Origin: Jaltomata sinuosa
Lineage: Eukaryota > Streptophyta > Magnoliopsida > Solanales > Solanaceae
Reading direction: 5' to 3'
NCBI GenBank assembly: GCA_003996215.1
Contig: QJPP01002954.1
Location: forward strand, 1-64,000
Length of the DNA: 64,000 nucleotides
Shown here in pieces: positions 32,771-45,289 of the stretch (its first letter is position 1; every line of letters begins with the position of its first letter). The notes under the pieces were generated by a model that saw only the letters and a list, made by a program, of their open reading frames with translations, was not told the DNA's origin and did no database searches. The translations under genes and the position numbers were made by a program.

Positions 32771-33593
32771 GATATTCTGAATTATATCATCAACCCGAGG
32801 AACACAAATCCTCTCTCCAAAATTTAGTACTCTACCAGAGTCTAGCGTGACGTCCCTAGATTCCCCAGATATTACCTTACCTCAGAGCTTACTCAGTTTC
32901 TGATCCTGGAACTACTTGGCCTTTATCTCCTCTATGAAAGCGGCCTTGACCTCAAAGCTGGCCAATAGCCCACCTCGTTCTGAAATACCCAAGTGCATAA
33001 ACTTGGACTCCAATGCCTGAACTTCCCTTGCTAGTGGTCATTTGGACACCCCCAAACAAGTCAAACTACCCATGCTAACTGTCTTCCGTCTCAATGCGTC
33101 TGTCACCACATTAGCCTTACCCGAATAGTACTGAATAGTCACATCATAGTCCTTAAACAGTTCCATCCACCTTCTCTGCCTCAAATTCAAGTCCTTCTGC
33201 GTGAACACATGCTGCAGACTGCAATGATCGGTAAAAACCTCACACTTGACACCATAAAGGTAGTATCTCAAAATCTTGAGAGCAAAAACCACCGTTGCTA
33301 ACTCTAATTCATGAGTCGGGTAGTTTCTTTCATGCACCTTCAACTCCCTGGAGGCATAGGCTATCACATTCCTATCCTACATCAACACAACATCCAAACC
33401 AGAATGTGAAGTATCATAGAACAATAAAATATTTACCTTCCACCAGCAAGGACAAGATAGGAGCAGTGGTCAGAAGTTTTTTGAGCCTTTGGAAGCTCTC
33501 CTCGAACTTGTCAGACTACACGAATTGTACAACCTTCTGTGCCAGCCTTGTCGGGTGAGTAGCAATAGATGCAAAATCCTTAACAAACCTCTG
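32771..33593 (-). pseudogene. RNase H and connection region of element E
   Basis: 33038-33367 encodes YASRELKVHERNYPTHELEL, VVFALKILRYYLYGVKCEVF, TDHCSLQHVFTQKDLNLRQR and a GKANVVTDALRRK tail; Thr replaces Ala before the conserved Asp. The stretch 33370-33590, which should hold the RNase H start and RT thumb, is frameshifted near 33435 and has stops. 32771-33037 is the variable link to integrase. Confidence 0.8.
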
Positions 33594-35066
33594 CTAGTAA
33601 CCCGCGAGCCCAACAAAACTCATCACCTCTGTCACAGAGCTAGGCCGGGCCCAACTCTTGACTGCCTCAATCTTCTGGAGATCCACCATCACCCCCTGTT
33701 CTGACACTACATGCCCCAAGAACATGACTGAAGTCAACCAAAATTCACACTTGGAGAACTTCGCATAAAGCTTTTGACGTCTCAATATGTCCAACACAAT
33801 ACGAAGGTGATTAGCATGCTCCTCCCTACTCTTGTAGTAGATCAAAATGTCATTGATAAACACAACAACAAAGGAATCTAGATATGACTTAAATACCCCA
33901 TTCATCAAACTCATGAAATCTGCTGGCGCATTGGCCAACCCAAATGACATCACTAAGAACTCGTAATGCCCATACCGAGTCCGAAAAGTAGTCTTAGGAA
34001 TGTCCTCTGGCCTAATCTTCAACTGGTGATACCCCGACCTCAAATAAATTTTTGAGAGCACTGACGCGCCTTGTGGCTAATCAAACATATCATCAATACG
34101 GGGTAGGGGGTCCTTATTCCGGATGGTAAGCTTATTCAACTGCCTATAATCTATGCACATCCGCATACTACCATCCTTTTTCTTTACAAACAAGACCAGA
34201 GCACCCCAAGGCGAAGCACTGAGATTGATAAATCCCTTATCTAGGAGTTCTTGCAGCTGAGTTTTAAGTTCCCTTAACTCTGCCGGAGCCATACAATACG
34301 GAGGAATGGAAATGGGACGAGTCCCTGGCTCTAAATTAATACAAAAGTCTATATCCCTGTCCAGAGGCATACCAGGCCAATCCGCTGGAAACACCTCTCG
34401 AAACTCAGAAACAACTGGAACTGACTCAATAGATGGGGACTCCACACTATCATCCCATAGGTGAGACGAGAAGGCTAGACACCCCTTTCCTACTAGCTTC
34501 CTAGCCCGAACAAATGATATGATCTTAACTGGCTTAGGCCTGTACACACCTTCCCACTCTAGCCTATCCTTACCCAGAATCTCTAGAGCTACAGTCTTGG
34601 TGTTATAATTTAACACAACATGATGAGGGGATAACCAGGTCATTCCCAAGATAATATCAAAATCAATCATATCCAGGATTACCAAGTCTACCCAAGTGTG
34701 CAACCCTACAAATACAATAGAACAGTCACGATAAACATGAGTCACAACCACAGACTCTCCAACCAAGGTAGTAACATGGATAGGGGAATCAAGGATATCA
34801 TATGTCAAGTTCAGACCCAATGCAAAACTCACAGACACATATAAATATGTAGAACCTGGGTCAAATAGTACTGAAGCCATTTTATCATAGACAAGAATGG
34901 TACCTGTGATCACCGCATTTGATGCCTCTGCTTCAGTCCTCCCTGGAAATGCATAGCAGTGAGCCCGATCATTAATCTGGGCCACCTCCTTGGCTGGCTG
35001 TGCTGCAACCCCTACCCACGCCGCCCCCTCTATCTCCCCGACCGCACTGAAAGTTACCTCACCCAC
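33594..35066 (-). pseudogene. Protease and reverse transcriptase of element E
   Basis: 34077-35066 is a 329-codon open frame: protease with VLFDPGSTYLYVSVSF (D-P-G again) and DFDIILGMTWLSPHHVVLN, the linker, then RT with MAPAELRELKTQLQELLDKG, SPWGALVLFVKKKDGS and MCIDYRQLNKLTIRNKD. A stop after FDQP splits it from 33594-34061, which has LSKIYLRSGYHQL (Tyr where Asp is expected), FGLANAPADFMSLMN and FINDILIYYKS. FIND replaces the catalytic FIDD, so the polymerase is dead at two catalytic positions. Confidence 0.88.
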
Positions 35067-36397
35067 CTGTGGATGACCCCTAGCATGACCACCTCTACCT
35101 GTCGGGACACAGTCGTAGGCTGCTGCTAAACTTGATTACCGGTCTGCATGTGAGGGCACTCCCTATTAAAGTGGCTCAGCTCACCGAAATGAAAACAACC
35201 ACGACCAAGTGCAGGCCTGCTAGCAGATGCGTAAGATGCTCCTTGGCCCTTAGGAGCTTAAGACGGCTGATTAGCTCCCGGATGACCACCTGTAGCAGCT
35301 GTCAAAGTTGACTGAATAGGCCGGGCTAAGTATACCTGCTGATTCTAATCCCTGGAGTACGAACCACTGTAGTTTCCCTCATTCCGGGACTTCTTGGCTA
35401 ACACCTTAGCATATCCCGCTTGCTTAACTCCTTCTAGTTTCTTTACATAATCTACCACTTCATTGAAGCCCTTCCCTGAAGAAGTCATATCCACCAATAA
35501 TACCTGCAGCTCAGTATTCAAAGCCTTCACAAACAACCGAACCCGCTACTCCTTGGAACCCAGTAATTATGTATCAAAGTGAGACAAGGCGTGGAACTTA
35601 GCCTCGTAAGCAAAGACTGACATGCTACCCTGCTCCAAGTTCAAGAACTCATCCTTCTTCCGGTCCCTCAAAGTATGGGGTACGTACTTCTCTAAAAATA
35701 GAGCGTGGAACTGTTTCCAAGTTAGTAGGGGTAAAATAGACGACCGACATTGCACATGAGACCTCCACCACTGCTTAGAATCACCCTGCAGCTGAAATGT
35801 GACGAACTCAACCCCATAATGTCACACCATTCCCAGCTTGTGCAGCCTTTCATAGCAATCTAGTATGAACTCATAAGCATCTTCTCTATCAATACCCTTG
35901 AACGTAGGAGGTTTAAGCTTGAGAAACTTGGTCAGCATCTCGTGTTCGTTTCCTGTCATCACTGGGCCTAACATTGGCCTGAAGAAATCATTCGTTCCTG
36001 AAGCTGCATCCATCCTAGGTACTATAGTAACTGCTGGCTGAGTGTCCAAAGCCTGATTTGCAATGGCCGCGGGTATGGCTCCAGCACCAACCAACCTACT
36101 CAAGATGTTCCAAGTCTACTGAAAGTCTTCTGGTATCATAGGCGAAAGTCCTACACCCCTAGCCGGTGCCACCTCCGCCTGCACCCTATCATCCTCTACC
36201 ATAACTTCCACATCCTCGATAACCTGATCCTGAGGTGGGGGAGGAGTTGCCTCACGCACTTCAGCATCAGCTTGATCCCCACCCCTGGAGGGTGTGGCTC
36301 TTCCTCATCCTCTGCCTCTTTCCCTACCTCTACCATGAACCACCGGGCCTGTTGTTGGGACCGTTGGTCTCGCTCCATTGTTCCTTGTATTAACCAT
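35067..36397 (-). pseudogene. gag of element E
   Basis: ATG at 36395-36397 (MVNTRNNGARP), then a Gly/Arg-rich N-terminus, GAG fold pieces at 35822-36103 (FLKLKPPTFKGIDREDAYEF), 35567-35755 (LTWKQFHALFLEKYVPHTLR, MSVFAYEAKFHALS) and 35345-35536 (DYVKKLEGVKQAGYAK). The zinc knuckle near 35180 reads CFHFGELSHFNREC: the second Cys is Phe. Separated by several stops; not functional. Confidence 0.83.
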
Positions 36398-36600
36398 TTG
36401 CGGACAGAAGAGTGAACAAAGTTAGATACTAATTTGTATCACCAGATAACAATTGGAATCAAGTTATAGCACGAAGGAAGAAAGAAGAGATAGTTTTTCC
36501 TAAAGTCCCATATCCTCTCAAAGAAAAGTGCAGACCTCTCCACACCATTCCGCAAGACTCTACTAGACTTGTTTTGGTACGACGAGATCAACGAACCTAG

Positions 36601-36613
36601 GGCTTTGATACCA
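36601..36613 (-). other. Primer-binding site of element E
   Basis: The minus strand reads TGGTATCAAAGCC, one base from the tRNA-iMet motif, four bases inside the right LTR. Confidence 0.78.
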
Positions 36614-36617
36614 TCTT

Positions 36618-38690
36618 TTTCATGACCCAGACCATCGTGAATGGCACCCACCCAACCCCTGGATGAGCAAACCAGTAGAGTTCAACCCTTATCCTAGACT
36701 AACAGCCTAAAACTAGCAAACAGTAAATAAACTAGCAATTCAAATAAGCAAAAGTAATTTCATTGAAATAAAACTGCAGAAATCCCCCCTAGAATCCAAA
36801 AGTCATTGTATCAAACACTACCAAATCTAGAGTGCGGGGATGCAACCCCAAAAACAATAATTAAATAGTCTAAGCCCGAAACAAGTAGGCTACAACTTAG
36901 AAGATAGACACCAAGGCAGCTTGGTTGAACAGCTCACCCTTGATATCTTGAACAATTAGGCCTACAAGTGAGGTCGTGCGTCAACCGCCGAAAGATTTCC
37001 AGTACTCACAAAAAAATAAGCAAGTGTAGTATCAATACAAAACCACCATATACTGGTAAGATCATCAGCCAGTTTCCAGATAAACATTGTATGCATAGTA
37101 AAACATATTAAGTAAAGGTATAGAAAGACACATAATCCAATCCACTGATAATCCTAGACTATAAGTCTCCCCTTAACTTGACCCTACATGCCATCCCCTT
37201 TTATACGAAAATAATGTAAATGACCACCACTTATATATATATATATATATATATATCCCAGACCCATCTTGGGATCCCTTCTAACGACACCTAAGTGTTA
37301 ACCATTCATCCCGGTCTACACCAAGACCAAATCAGGCAAATAAACAGGATTCCTGGCTCTTCAAGGACCATAGGCAGATATCATAACTCAATAACACATC
37401 CCGGTCCACTCATGGAACCAATAACAAGCAACACAATGCAACAATATCAATGGAATAATGCAGTAAAGTAAACCCGTACCAGGTGTGGTACCCGAGCCAA
37501 CCGTTAGTATTCCCGTACAAGGCGTGGTACCCGAGCCAACTATTAGTATATTCGTACCATGCGTGGTACCCGATCCAACCATTAGTATATTTCCATACCA
37601 GGCGTGGTACCCGAGCCAACCGAATGTCAACAATCCATAGTCACAACAATGAACAATAAGTTTGTAAAACCAACAAGCAAAATACACAGTTCAATTTACT
37701 AGACTGATAACAGGACTATTAGACATTCCTAATAATCCCCTAAGCAATGTATGTCATACAGTTACTTAGATAAGAGTACACAAAACACACAAAGCATACA
37801 GGAATCAAACCATCACCTACCTCGAAATAATTCAGGCTCTACTCAACCAGAGCTTTCCTGTTTCCTGAAATTCTTGCCGATTCTTGGTCTAAAACAATAC
37901 ATAATAACCAAGAATTAATCCTTATGGCCTAAAATTTACCTAGATTACATAAAATCCTAAACCCCAGGCCACCCATGATCATTCCACCCTCTTCCCGGGC
38001 TTTCCCATTATTAATTCAGCTAGTTCTACCATTTTTATGGATAAAATTAGGAAATTAAGGTCACATGATCATAAAACAGCAAATTTAACAATACCCAAGA
38101 ACTTCCACCCCTAGAATCCCCCTTTTTTCCTGGATTCTATCATCCCTAAGTCATTCCAAACCTCTCTTCAAGTCCACCCCTAGCAATTCTATCACATAGG
38201 AAAAGTAATACGGAGTTCGGGGAGTAAAAGCCTTACCTTAGGAAAGAAAAGTGATGAAGTATGGGGGAGAAACGCCTGAAATTACCCTAGTTCTTTTCTC
38301 AAACAACTTGCAGAAAACTGAACTATTTTGGGGAAGTTTCTGCATTAAATCCCATTGCGCTCCGCTATAGCGGTCGGCTTCCACTATAGTGGTACCGTCG
38401 TAGCGGAGTCTACCGCTATGGCGGAGGTTGACTGCCTTGACTTCCGCTATAGCGGGATTTTCATCCTCTATAGTGGAGGTCGCTATGGCGGAGCCTTGGC
38501 GCTCATCATGGACAGAATGTCTGGAATTCTCCAAAATTGGTCCATTTTATTACACACTTGCTTCCCCCGATGATCTAAAACAACCCCTTCACGTCAACCT
38601 CGATTCCGGAAGTTCTAGTTACCCAAATTCGATTCTGAAAAGTCCCTCGGACTCCTTTATGTCTTGGCTACATGGAAAACTAGCTCAAAT
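36618..38690 (-). repeat. 5' LTR of element E, outer end lost
   Basis: Starts TTTCATGACCCAGACC (TGTCACGACCC decayed) and follows the 3' LTR closely through CTAGCTCAAAT. It carries the TA run (37232-37255), four tandem units (37478-37620) and the palindrome field (38361-38500), where one CCGCTATAGCGG of the partner reads CCACTATAGTGG. The upstream end in element sense, where transcription control usually lies, is missing. Confidence 0.88.
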
Positions 38691-40370
38691 TTTTGCATAT
38701 ACTTTCAACTCATTCCTTTGGCTCGAATCAACCGCTCAACTGGTTCTGCAAACAACCAACCACTTCGAAGCATATATCATAATGAACTTCTCGTCCATAT
38801 TGGCCGAGTCTAACCAACACTAGAACCCCACATAAACAATAACTCCGGAGGAATCAATTAAACAAGCTTTCAAATCCTAGGCAAATGAATGCCTATTATT
38901 AGTCTATACGTATCATCAGAGCTCAAAATAGCCTCGCTAGTGTCAACCCACACAAGCTGACCACATAAAGCATACATCACTGCTGAAGCTCAAACTTACG
39001 CTGCTGAGTCTATCCAACCATGGTAGAAGAGCCTCGTACTAACTAGAACACTGCTGAAATATAGAATATCTCGCCTCTTGCAGAGGTTAGCCATGGACTA
39101 GGTGTCCAAGGCATATAGCCGCATCCACAACTGAAGTAAAAGAAGCTAAGTTGCCTGCACCCACTGCCTCCCGGCACTAGGATGCTGCAACCAAATAGAA
39201 ACTGCCACAAACCATCCGATGTAACCTGCCAAGTTATGATTCTGAACACCGACTTTCAAAACTGCAAACCAAAGCCTTGGTCGAACCTTTATGCTGCCAA
39301 TGAACCCTTAAGAACCCAAGCTAACTAGGCCTGAAAATGCAAGTTGCCAACACCGCAGCTGCTACTGAAACCAAAACCAATCGATGGAAAACCCACGGCA
39401 ATGTGTAGATGGCTGGATCGAATCACCAACACACAATCCCAAAGCAAACCTTCATCGCCACCTCAGGCAACTACGAGGACACTTAAACACAAACAAAGAG
39501 TCATCTCCCTTCTTTTTCAACTAAACAAAAATGCTTCCTTAGCACATACTAAACCTTACAAATCCTTTCTCGAATAAGAACCTGAAGCCATTACCTTACT
39601 ACTCATAGCTACACATCAAATTCAATAAGGCAGGAGAAGGATGGGACGGATGCCCAACTCACCCGAAATGCTTACAAATACAACCTAACCACGAGGTTAT
39701 GATCAACACTTAGTCGGAAATGCTTAAAGTCAAGACCCAATAACGATGCCAACATCCAGAGCTCATCGAAAGAACTACGATCAAGATTCATTCCAACTGG
39801 AGCTAGGGATACAACAAAACACCCAACGGATCAGGAAGTGGAAGAGAATATGGGAACAACCCACATACCTACCAACCTCCTAAACTAATCAACAAAAAGG
39901 GTCGACTCTAGACACTCGGGAGACCAAACCAATCTATGCACACTAGCATAACCAATATCTCCCAACTGAGGCAAAATCTTAACTCCGGCCCAACTACTGA
40001 TAATACACCGAACCATCACACGGATCTCTAGCCACGCTAGATAACGGCCTAGGAAACAACCATCTAGGACCGCTCAACAAGGGCAACTCAACCACAAGTC
40101 CAAAATCATAATGAAACAAGGATAACACAACTAGAAACAGACTAACAAGAACTACCCACGAGCTACAACTCCGGGAAAACACCTCTCAAGGCTAACTTAC
40201 CCCCATCCACTACTAAAGAATACACTACCAATAAAACAACATATCGATACTACAATTCGAGCAGCCAAACAACTTAAACAAGTAGCAGGTAGGCATATAA
40301 GCAATTACACGACAGAAGGGATAGAGTCACAACACGAGCGGGACTAACATAAGTTGAAGGTAGCAAAAGC
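38691..40370 (-). mobile_element. Non-coding internal part of element F
   Basis: No reading frame with recognisable domains on either strand over 1.7 kb. It lies between the truncated E LTR and the gag remnant of F, where an ordinary element would have protease and RT. This fits a large non-autonomous derivative whose pol was replaced or lost, or unrelated DNA joined by deletion. The join at 38690 is abrupt. Confidence 0.4.
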
Positions 40371-40925
40371 CTAACCTGGAGCAACGATATCAGGAACCTC
40401 TACCTCTGGCCCACCAAGAGGAGTATCAAGCTGATGGGATATAACTCTGGACTGAGTAGTCGAAACTAAAGGCCTAACCAGTTCTCGCTGGGGACAATAT
40501 CTATAAAGGTAACCAATCTCTCCACAAAGATAACAACCAGGCTGTCTGGGATACACAATCCTGGGGCAATTCCTGAAAAGTTCCCAGGCTCACCACACCA
40601 AAAACAACCTATACCAGATGAAGTCCGATGGGAAAATCTTGTCTCGTACTCCAATACCGATAGATAACCCTGCTGAAGAACTAGAAGCTCAACTATAACT
40701 GAAGCACCACTCACAGAACCAGGTACTGAAACACTCACCGAAGGACTCAGAGTCCTAGCCACGGTGTGTTGAAGCGCTGAGGTCGCTATAAATCTAATCG
40801 AAGGTTGAGTTGACCCCACACCCCTTATCTAGTGCAGTAAACCCTCACTCTGGAGTCTTGGCGCTGATGGAAGCATTGAAGCAACAGGCACAGAAGCCTC
40901 GGCACCAACCGTTATCGCATTCATC
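40371..40925 (-). pseudogene. Deleted gag with two zinc knuckles, element F
   Basis: Minus-strand frame starting near 40923 (MNAITVGAEASVPVA), broken by a stop, then VELLVLQQGYLSVLEYETRF, a GAG segment that normally sits about 500 bases before the zinc knuckle but here runs straight into it: CFWCGEPGNF, a one-base frameshift, then a second knuckle CYLCGEIGYLYRYC. Both knuckles have lost His (Asn and Tyr). This points to an internal deletion in gag. Tyr at the His position is shared with element D. Confidence 0.65.
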
Positions 40926-41122
40926 TGAGGAATTCGAGAATGAATGAACAACCAAAGTTTAAAAGTTAATAGAGCTAGGAACGCACGATGAGGAGCCAAG
41001 AAGATGAAATATTTCCTAACAATGCCCTGTAGCCTCCGGCAGATAGGATACGGACGTCATCGTACCGATCCACGAGACTCTACTTAGACACTTGCTTCTG
41101 TACCATGACACCGGTGAACCTA

Positions 41123-41137
41123 GAGATCTGATACCAA
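41123..41137 (-). other. Primer-binding site of element F
   Basis: The minus strand reads CTTGGTATCAGATCT, one change from TTGGTATCAGAGC, next to the LTR that starts TGTCACGACCCG at 41141. Confidence 0.75.
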
Positions 41138-41140
41138 GCT

Positions 41141-44100
41141 GTCACGACCCGATTTCTCAAGTCATGATGGAACCTATAATCCCCAGTAGGCGAACCAATT
41201 CCCGTAGCCCAGAACGGTTAGTAATGGGCTACTACCTAACCAAAATGCACCAGCAAGCAGAAATAAGCGAAAGCAAAACTCGAATATAAATACGTAAAGA
41301 AAACTACACCAACCCCAAGACTTGGTATCAATAGTACAGAAGCTTCTAATAGGATACAAGTGCTAGTAGTAACAAAATACAACATAAATTACCTCCGAAA
41401 GTACAAGGAGCAACAGTATAATAGATGAGATGTAGACAAGCCCCAACCGTCAGGCGCTCACCCTAGTCTCAAAGATCCAAAAGTTGCATGAGTCTCCAAT
41501 GTGATCAACGGCGAAAGCTCAGCTAATATCTGCACAAAAAAGTGCAGAAGTGTAGTATGAGCACCAAAACCACGGGTACTCAGTAGGTATCATAAGCCGA
41601 CTGAGCGCATATAAGATATAAAAGCAGTAAGTAACAGATAGCAAGAAAGCAGTCACTAAGGCAATAAGAAAGGCACAAAGAGCTAGCAGAGATCATCCAT
41701 AACCAAGAGCTTCAAGTAACACATGCTAGCACAGAGATACAATTACACAGAATCACTGGTGAAGGAAAGGAGAACGCACCTAGAGTCCTTGCACAACAAT
41801 ATAAGTAAGTAGAGAGAGGATTGAGAAAGTAGCGGTATACCGGTAACCTCAAGTGGAAGGAAAAGACGGAGAGCAGTCTAACATACTCAAAATGGAATCA
41901 ACCAGTATAAGGAAATCATAACACCAATCCAATCATATGATAGCATAACCAGGGAATCACCTCACAAGTACAACCCTAGGATGAAATAACTAGGCCACAA
42001 TAACCGAGAGATACCACTCAGCTTCCCACAAGAATAGAACCAGAGTCTCACACTCTGCTCAGAAGGCCACACAAAAGTGCCTCAATAAGATAGGACTCTA
42101 AAGCCCTCTCAATAATCAAAAATCCCACAACCAAAGCCTCAACAAGGTAGCCATCACTAATCTTTCAAGAACCGGGTGCCAAGACAAGCTCTAAGTAAAA
42201 ATAGGAGTAAATATAGTCTACCTACAGTCCCAAAGGCCGCCCATACAACCGAGGAATACAATCAAGTGAAAACAAACCCTCCGGCATCCCATACTACCGG
42301 AGCGTACACTGAACACACAACAAACAAAGGTGGAATCCAATGCATGATATGATATGATGTGAAATAGAACCTCTGTATGTACCCCCTCCGGTGCCAATCA
42401 GGCCCAGCAGGCAGGTTCCATGGTAGGACTCAGCATGTATACCTCTACTCCACCATATACCCTTCCCTCCGGTGCACGCAGCCCGAAGCCCCAGGCCCAG
42501 AGTGGCAAGGTCCATGGAGGTCCCCGACCCCATACTAAAACTCAGTATCAAGACATGTCATCCGGAAGCAAGTCTGGGATCAAGATAGAGACCCAGTCTC
42601 GAATATGCATGCCCAGACCCTGTCCAGGACTAAAGTAGTAGAAAATTCCTCAAAAACTCCTCCAAGGGTGCCCGGGCGTAACCGGGTCTAAAACTATAGT
42701 AAATCAAGTCTAGTGCTCCGCCCCGCAGAAACTAGTATCAGTAATAAAATCAAGTCTGGTGCTCTTCCCCGCAGAGACTAGTATCAGCAATAAAATCAAG
42801 TCTGGTGCTCTGCCCTGCAGAGACTAATACCAGTAATAAAATCAGTGCGAAAACATCCAAAAATCCCCTTTTCTATTATCAACAGTACCAAAAATGGGCC
42901 CCCAGGGCTATGCCAATTTAGGAAAATTGTCGGTAGTGGCTCGCAGCCAAAACTGTAGTAAAACATGCAGGGAAAAGCCTTTTTCATGGATGATATGCTC
43001 GCACACAAATATAAAAGTAGCCCAACGGCTCACAACAACTCCTATCAGCCCTGCACAGGCCCAACAGCTACTCAGCAGACATAATCAGCCTAAAAGGATC
43101 ATCTCTATGTCCGGGTCTCGCGGATATTCCCCAAATAACCCATCATCTATGTTCCAGAGTCAATACAAGGCCACACAGGACCACAAAGGTAATATACAAT
43201 ACTACACGAATACTACAAACAACGTATGAAATAGACGAACGAAAGGCGGACAAGGTGTATAGGGTACCAACCTATAACAACCCATCCAAGGATGCTAATT
43301 AATGCAGTTATAGCCTATATACGCAGAGTCTAGATAGGGAAAAACCATAACCTACCTGTCATCCGATGACTAGCTGGTGTAACAACGTCGTCCAGACTCA
43401 AACTGCTCCGGGAAGCTCTGAATCACACAAAACAAATACTTTCAACTGAATCTCCAAATACGTCTCTATGAAGGCTGACCAACCAAGGTAATGGAACAAT
43501 TGCTAGAATCGACGAGGCTGCAAGAACGAGCCATAAACATTTGATAAGGTGTTAATGTCACACTCGCGACCAGCCAACTCCAAAATATAAAAAGAGGCCA
43601 ATAACAATAAGAAATGGCAGCTAAATCCAACAATAATATGTTAACCACATCTCAAAGGAGCGAACGAGCTCCCGAGGCACTATTTCAAGGCGTACTTCAC
43701 GTTGTCCAATCCAATCATTATCGTATGCGATCCCAAAAAGAATCGCACAATTTCCCAATCGCTCCAGCACCTTACCACAACCATAACACCACAACAATAA
43801 CCAAACATAACAAGATAAAGGGGTTGTCCAAAAACCACAAATCCAAAATACCACTTCTTGGCTCAGAAATCCATAAAATAATACTAGAACATATAATAAC
43901 GAAGGAGGGTCGTAGGGGAGAGATTCCTTGACAAAAATATTCAATATCCCAAGATTAACAACCTGCCTCCTTGCAGGAACAACAAACATATCCAAATTGA
44001 ACAAGAAACTACTACAAGTTATCGAAAAATACAACTTTTCGTGACTAGAAGCTTAGAATCTTGATTCAACAAATAGATAAGTGTACGGGTCACCAAAATA

Positions 44101-45030
44101 ACTCCATAGATACTGCCAAATACTCAAAAAACACCTTCTAGCTCGCTGAATCAACACCCACGAAGATACGCCATGAAATCGATGGGACAAACTACACCAA
44201 AATGATGAGCTCGCGACGTAGAGCAACTTCCGTTAAACTTCCGAATTGAAAGGATCAAAGTCCATGGATTATTTATGGACTTTCCTTCTGATTTTTTGAA
44301 GTTTTTGGGTGATTTGTATGAATTAAAACGAAGCTGGAACACCTTTTATAAAGCAAAACCGACTTAGGGTGCGGGCCCCACCTTGACGTGTCTGCTTGTG
44401 CGGTCTTACGAAAATGTGAATATCTCTCTATTATGAAGTTGTATGAATGAAGGGTTTAGTGCGTTGGAAACTAGACTCGTAGACCTTAGATTTGGTATAT
44501 TGGGGGCCCACTAAATCTTTATAGATAGGGAGAAACACCCCAAGACATTTAACCCAAATTTGAAGAGAATTCCTTAAAGGAATTTACAATAACTTTTTCC
44601 GACTTTTGTTTCGCAACTTGCTTGACTTCAAAACTTATCATACGACCATTTTGTGATTATAATACCTCATAACACATCCTTCTTAGTATATTAGACACTA
44701 TTAGTCTTACCCCAAAGGCACGGGTTACTTTAAACCTTCCAAACGGGCGAGGTGTTACACGAGGCATTTCTTTAACTCGAACTTTCGAGTAAGGAATTCC
44801 TTTGACCTAGAACCTTGGTTTAATTCTTTGATATTACCAAGAATGTTGATGGAAGTCAACGATTTCAAAAGTTGAAGCTCTAAAACGAGGAACTGCCATA
44901 AAGACCAAACAAACGGCCCAGGCACCGAACTACCAGTCCCGACAAGCCATAAATGACTTGAGCCACTACAAGTAAGCGCTAATGGTACAAGAAAGGCGAA
45001 AACGTGTAAATGACCGGAAGGGTCATTAAA
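41141..45030 (-). repeat. Long 5' LTR of element F (D-type ends)
   Basis: Plus-strand start TGTCACGACCCGATTTCTC matches the reversed end of D's LTR (GAAATCGGGTCGTGACA), and the far end GACCGGAAGGGTCATTAAA matches the reversed D start (TGTAATGACTCTTCCGGTC). At about 3.9 kb it is longer than D's LTR, with a different middle. A GGTGTTACA at 44751-44759 offers an alternative inner boundary. It holds a 46-47 base tandem repeat at 42702-42843. Its ORFs look spurious. Confidence 0.7.
42702..42843. repeat. 46-47 base tandem repeat in F's LTR (3 copies)
   Basis: Copies begin ATCAAGTC at 42702, 42749 and 42795; each contains GTGCTC, CCCGCAGA, ACTAGTATCAG and AATAAA. The copies differ at a few bases, so the array is old but clear. 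Confidence 0.9.
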
Positions 45031-45289
45031 ATATATATATATTAGTACTTTAATTATTATATATAAACTTTAAAACTTACATGGGTGTCTTGAGCCGTCT
45101 ACTCAACCTATACATCCGGATGTGACTCATTTTTTTTCTCCTTCGTGGCCTCTTCGAAAGAGCTCAGCCTGAGTCGGAGGGTGTCCCAATTCCTTCTCCT
45201 GCAAATAAAATAAAATTTAACATAATCAAGTAATTAATATTATTTAATCAAGTTTATATAAACATATAAGTTCAAAGGTTAATATTATT

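Larger units (their letters stand above)
29217..38690 (-). mobile_element. Ty3/gypsy chromovirus E, right LTR truncated
   Basis: A minus-strand element: 3' LTR 29217-31427, pol and gag 31440-36397, primer site 36601-36613 and a 5' LTR from 36618. The right LTR follows its partner up to CTAGCTCAAAT at 38690 and then joins unrelated sequence, so about 160 terminal bases and the target duplication are lost. It belongs to the same family as G, with shared LTR ends, tandem repeats and coding sequence. Pol is decayed, including FIDD changed to FIND. Confidence 0.88.

Noticed and set aside
43614..44034. Overlapping plus and minus ORFs of over 100 codons
   Set aside because: Within F's LTR, antisense to each other, with no recognisable domain.
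44751..44759. Inner LTR boundary GGTGTTACA in F
   Set aside because: The D-type LTR start (GACCGGAAG-GTCATT) continues to about 45030, so this is more likely an internal chance match; kept only as an alternative.
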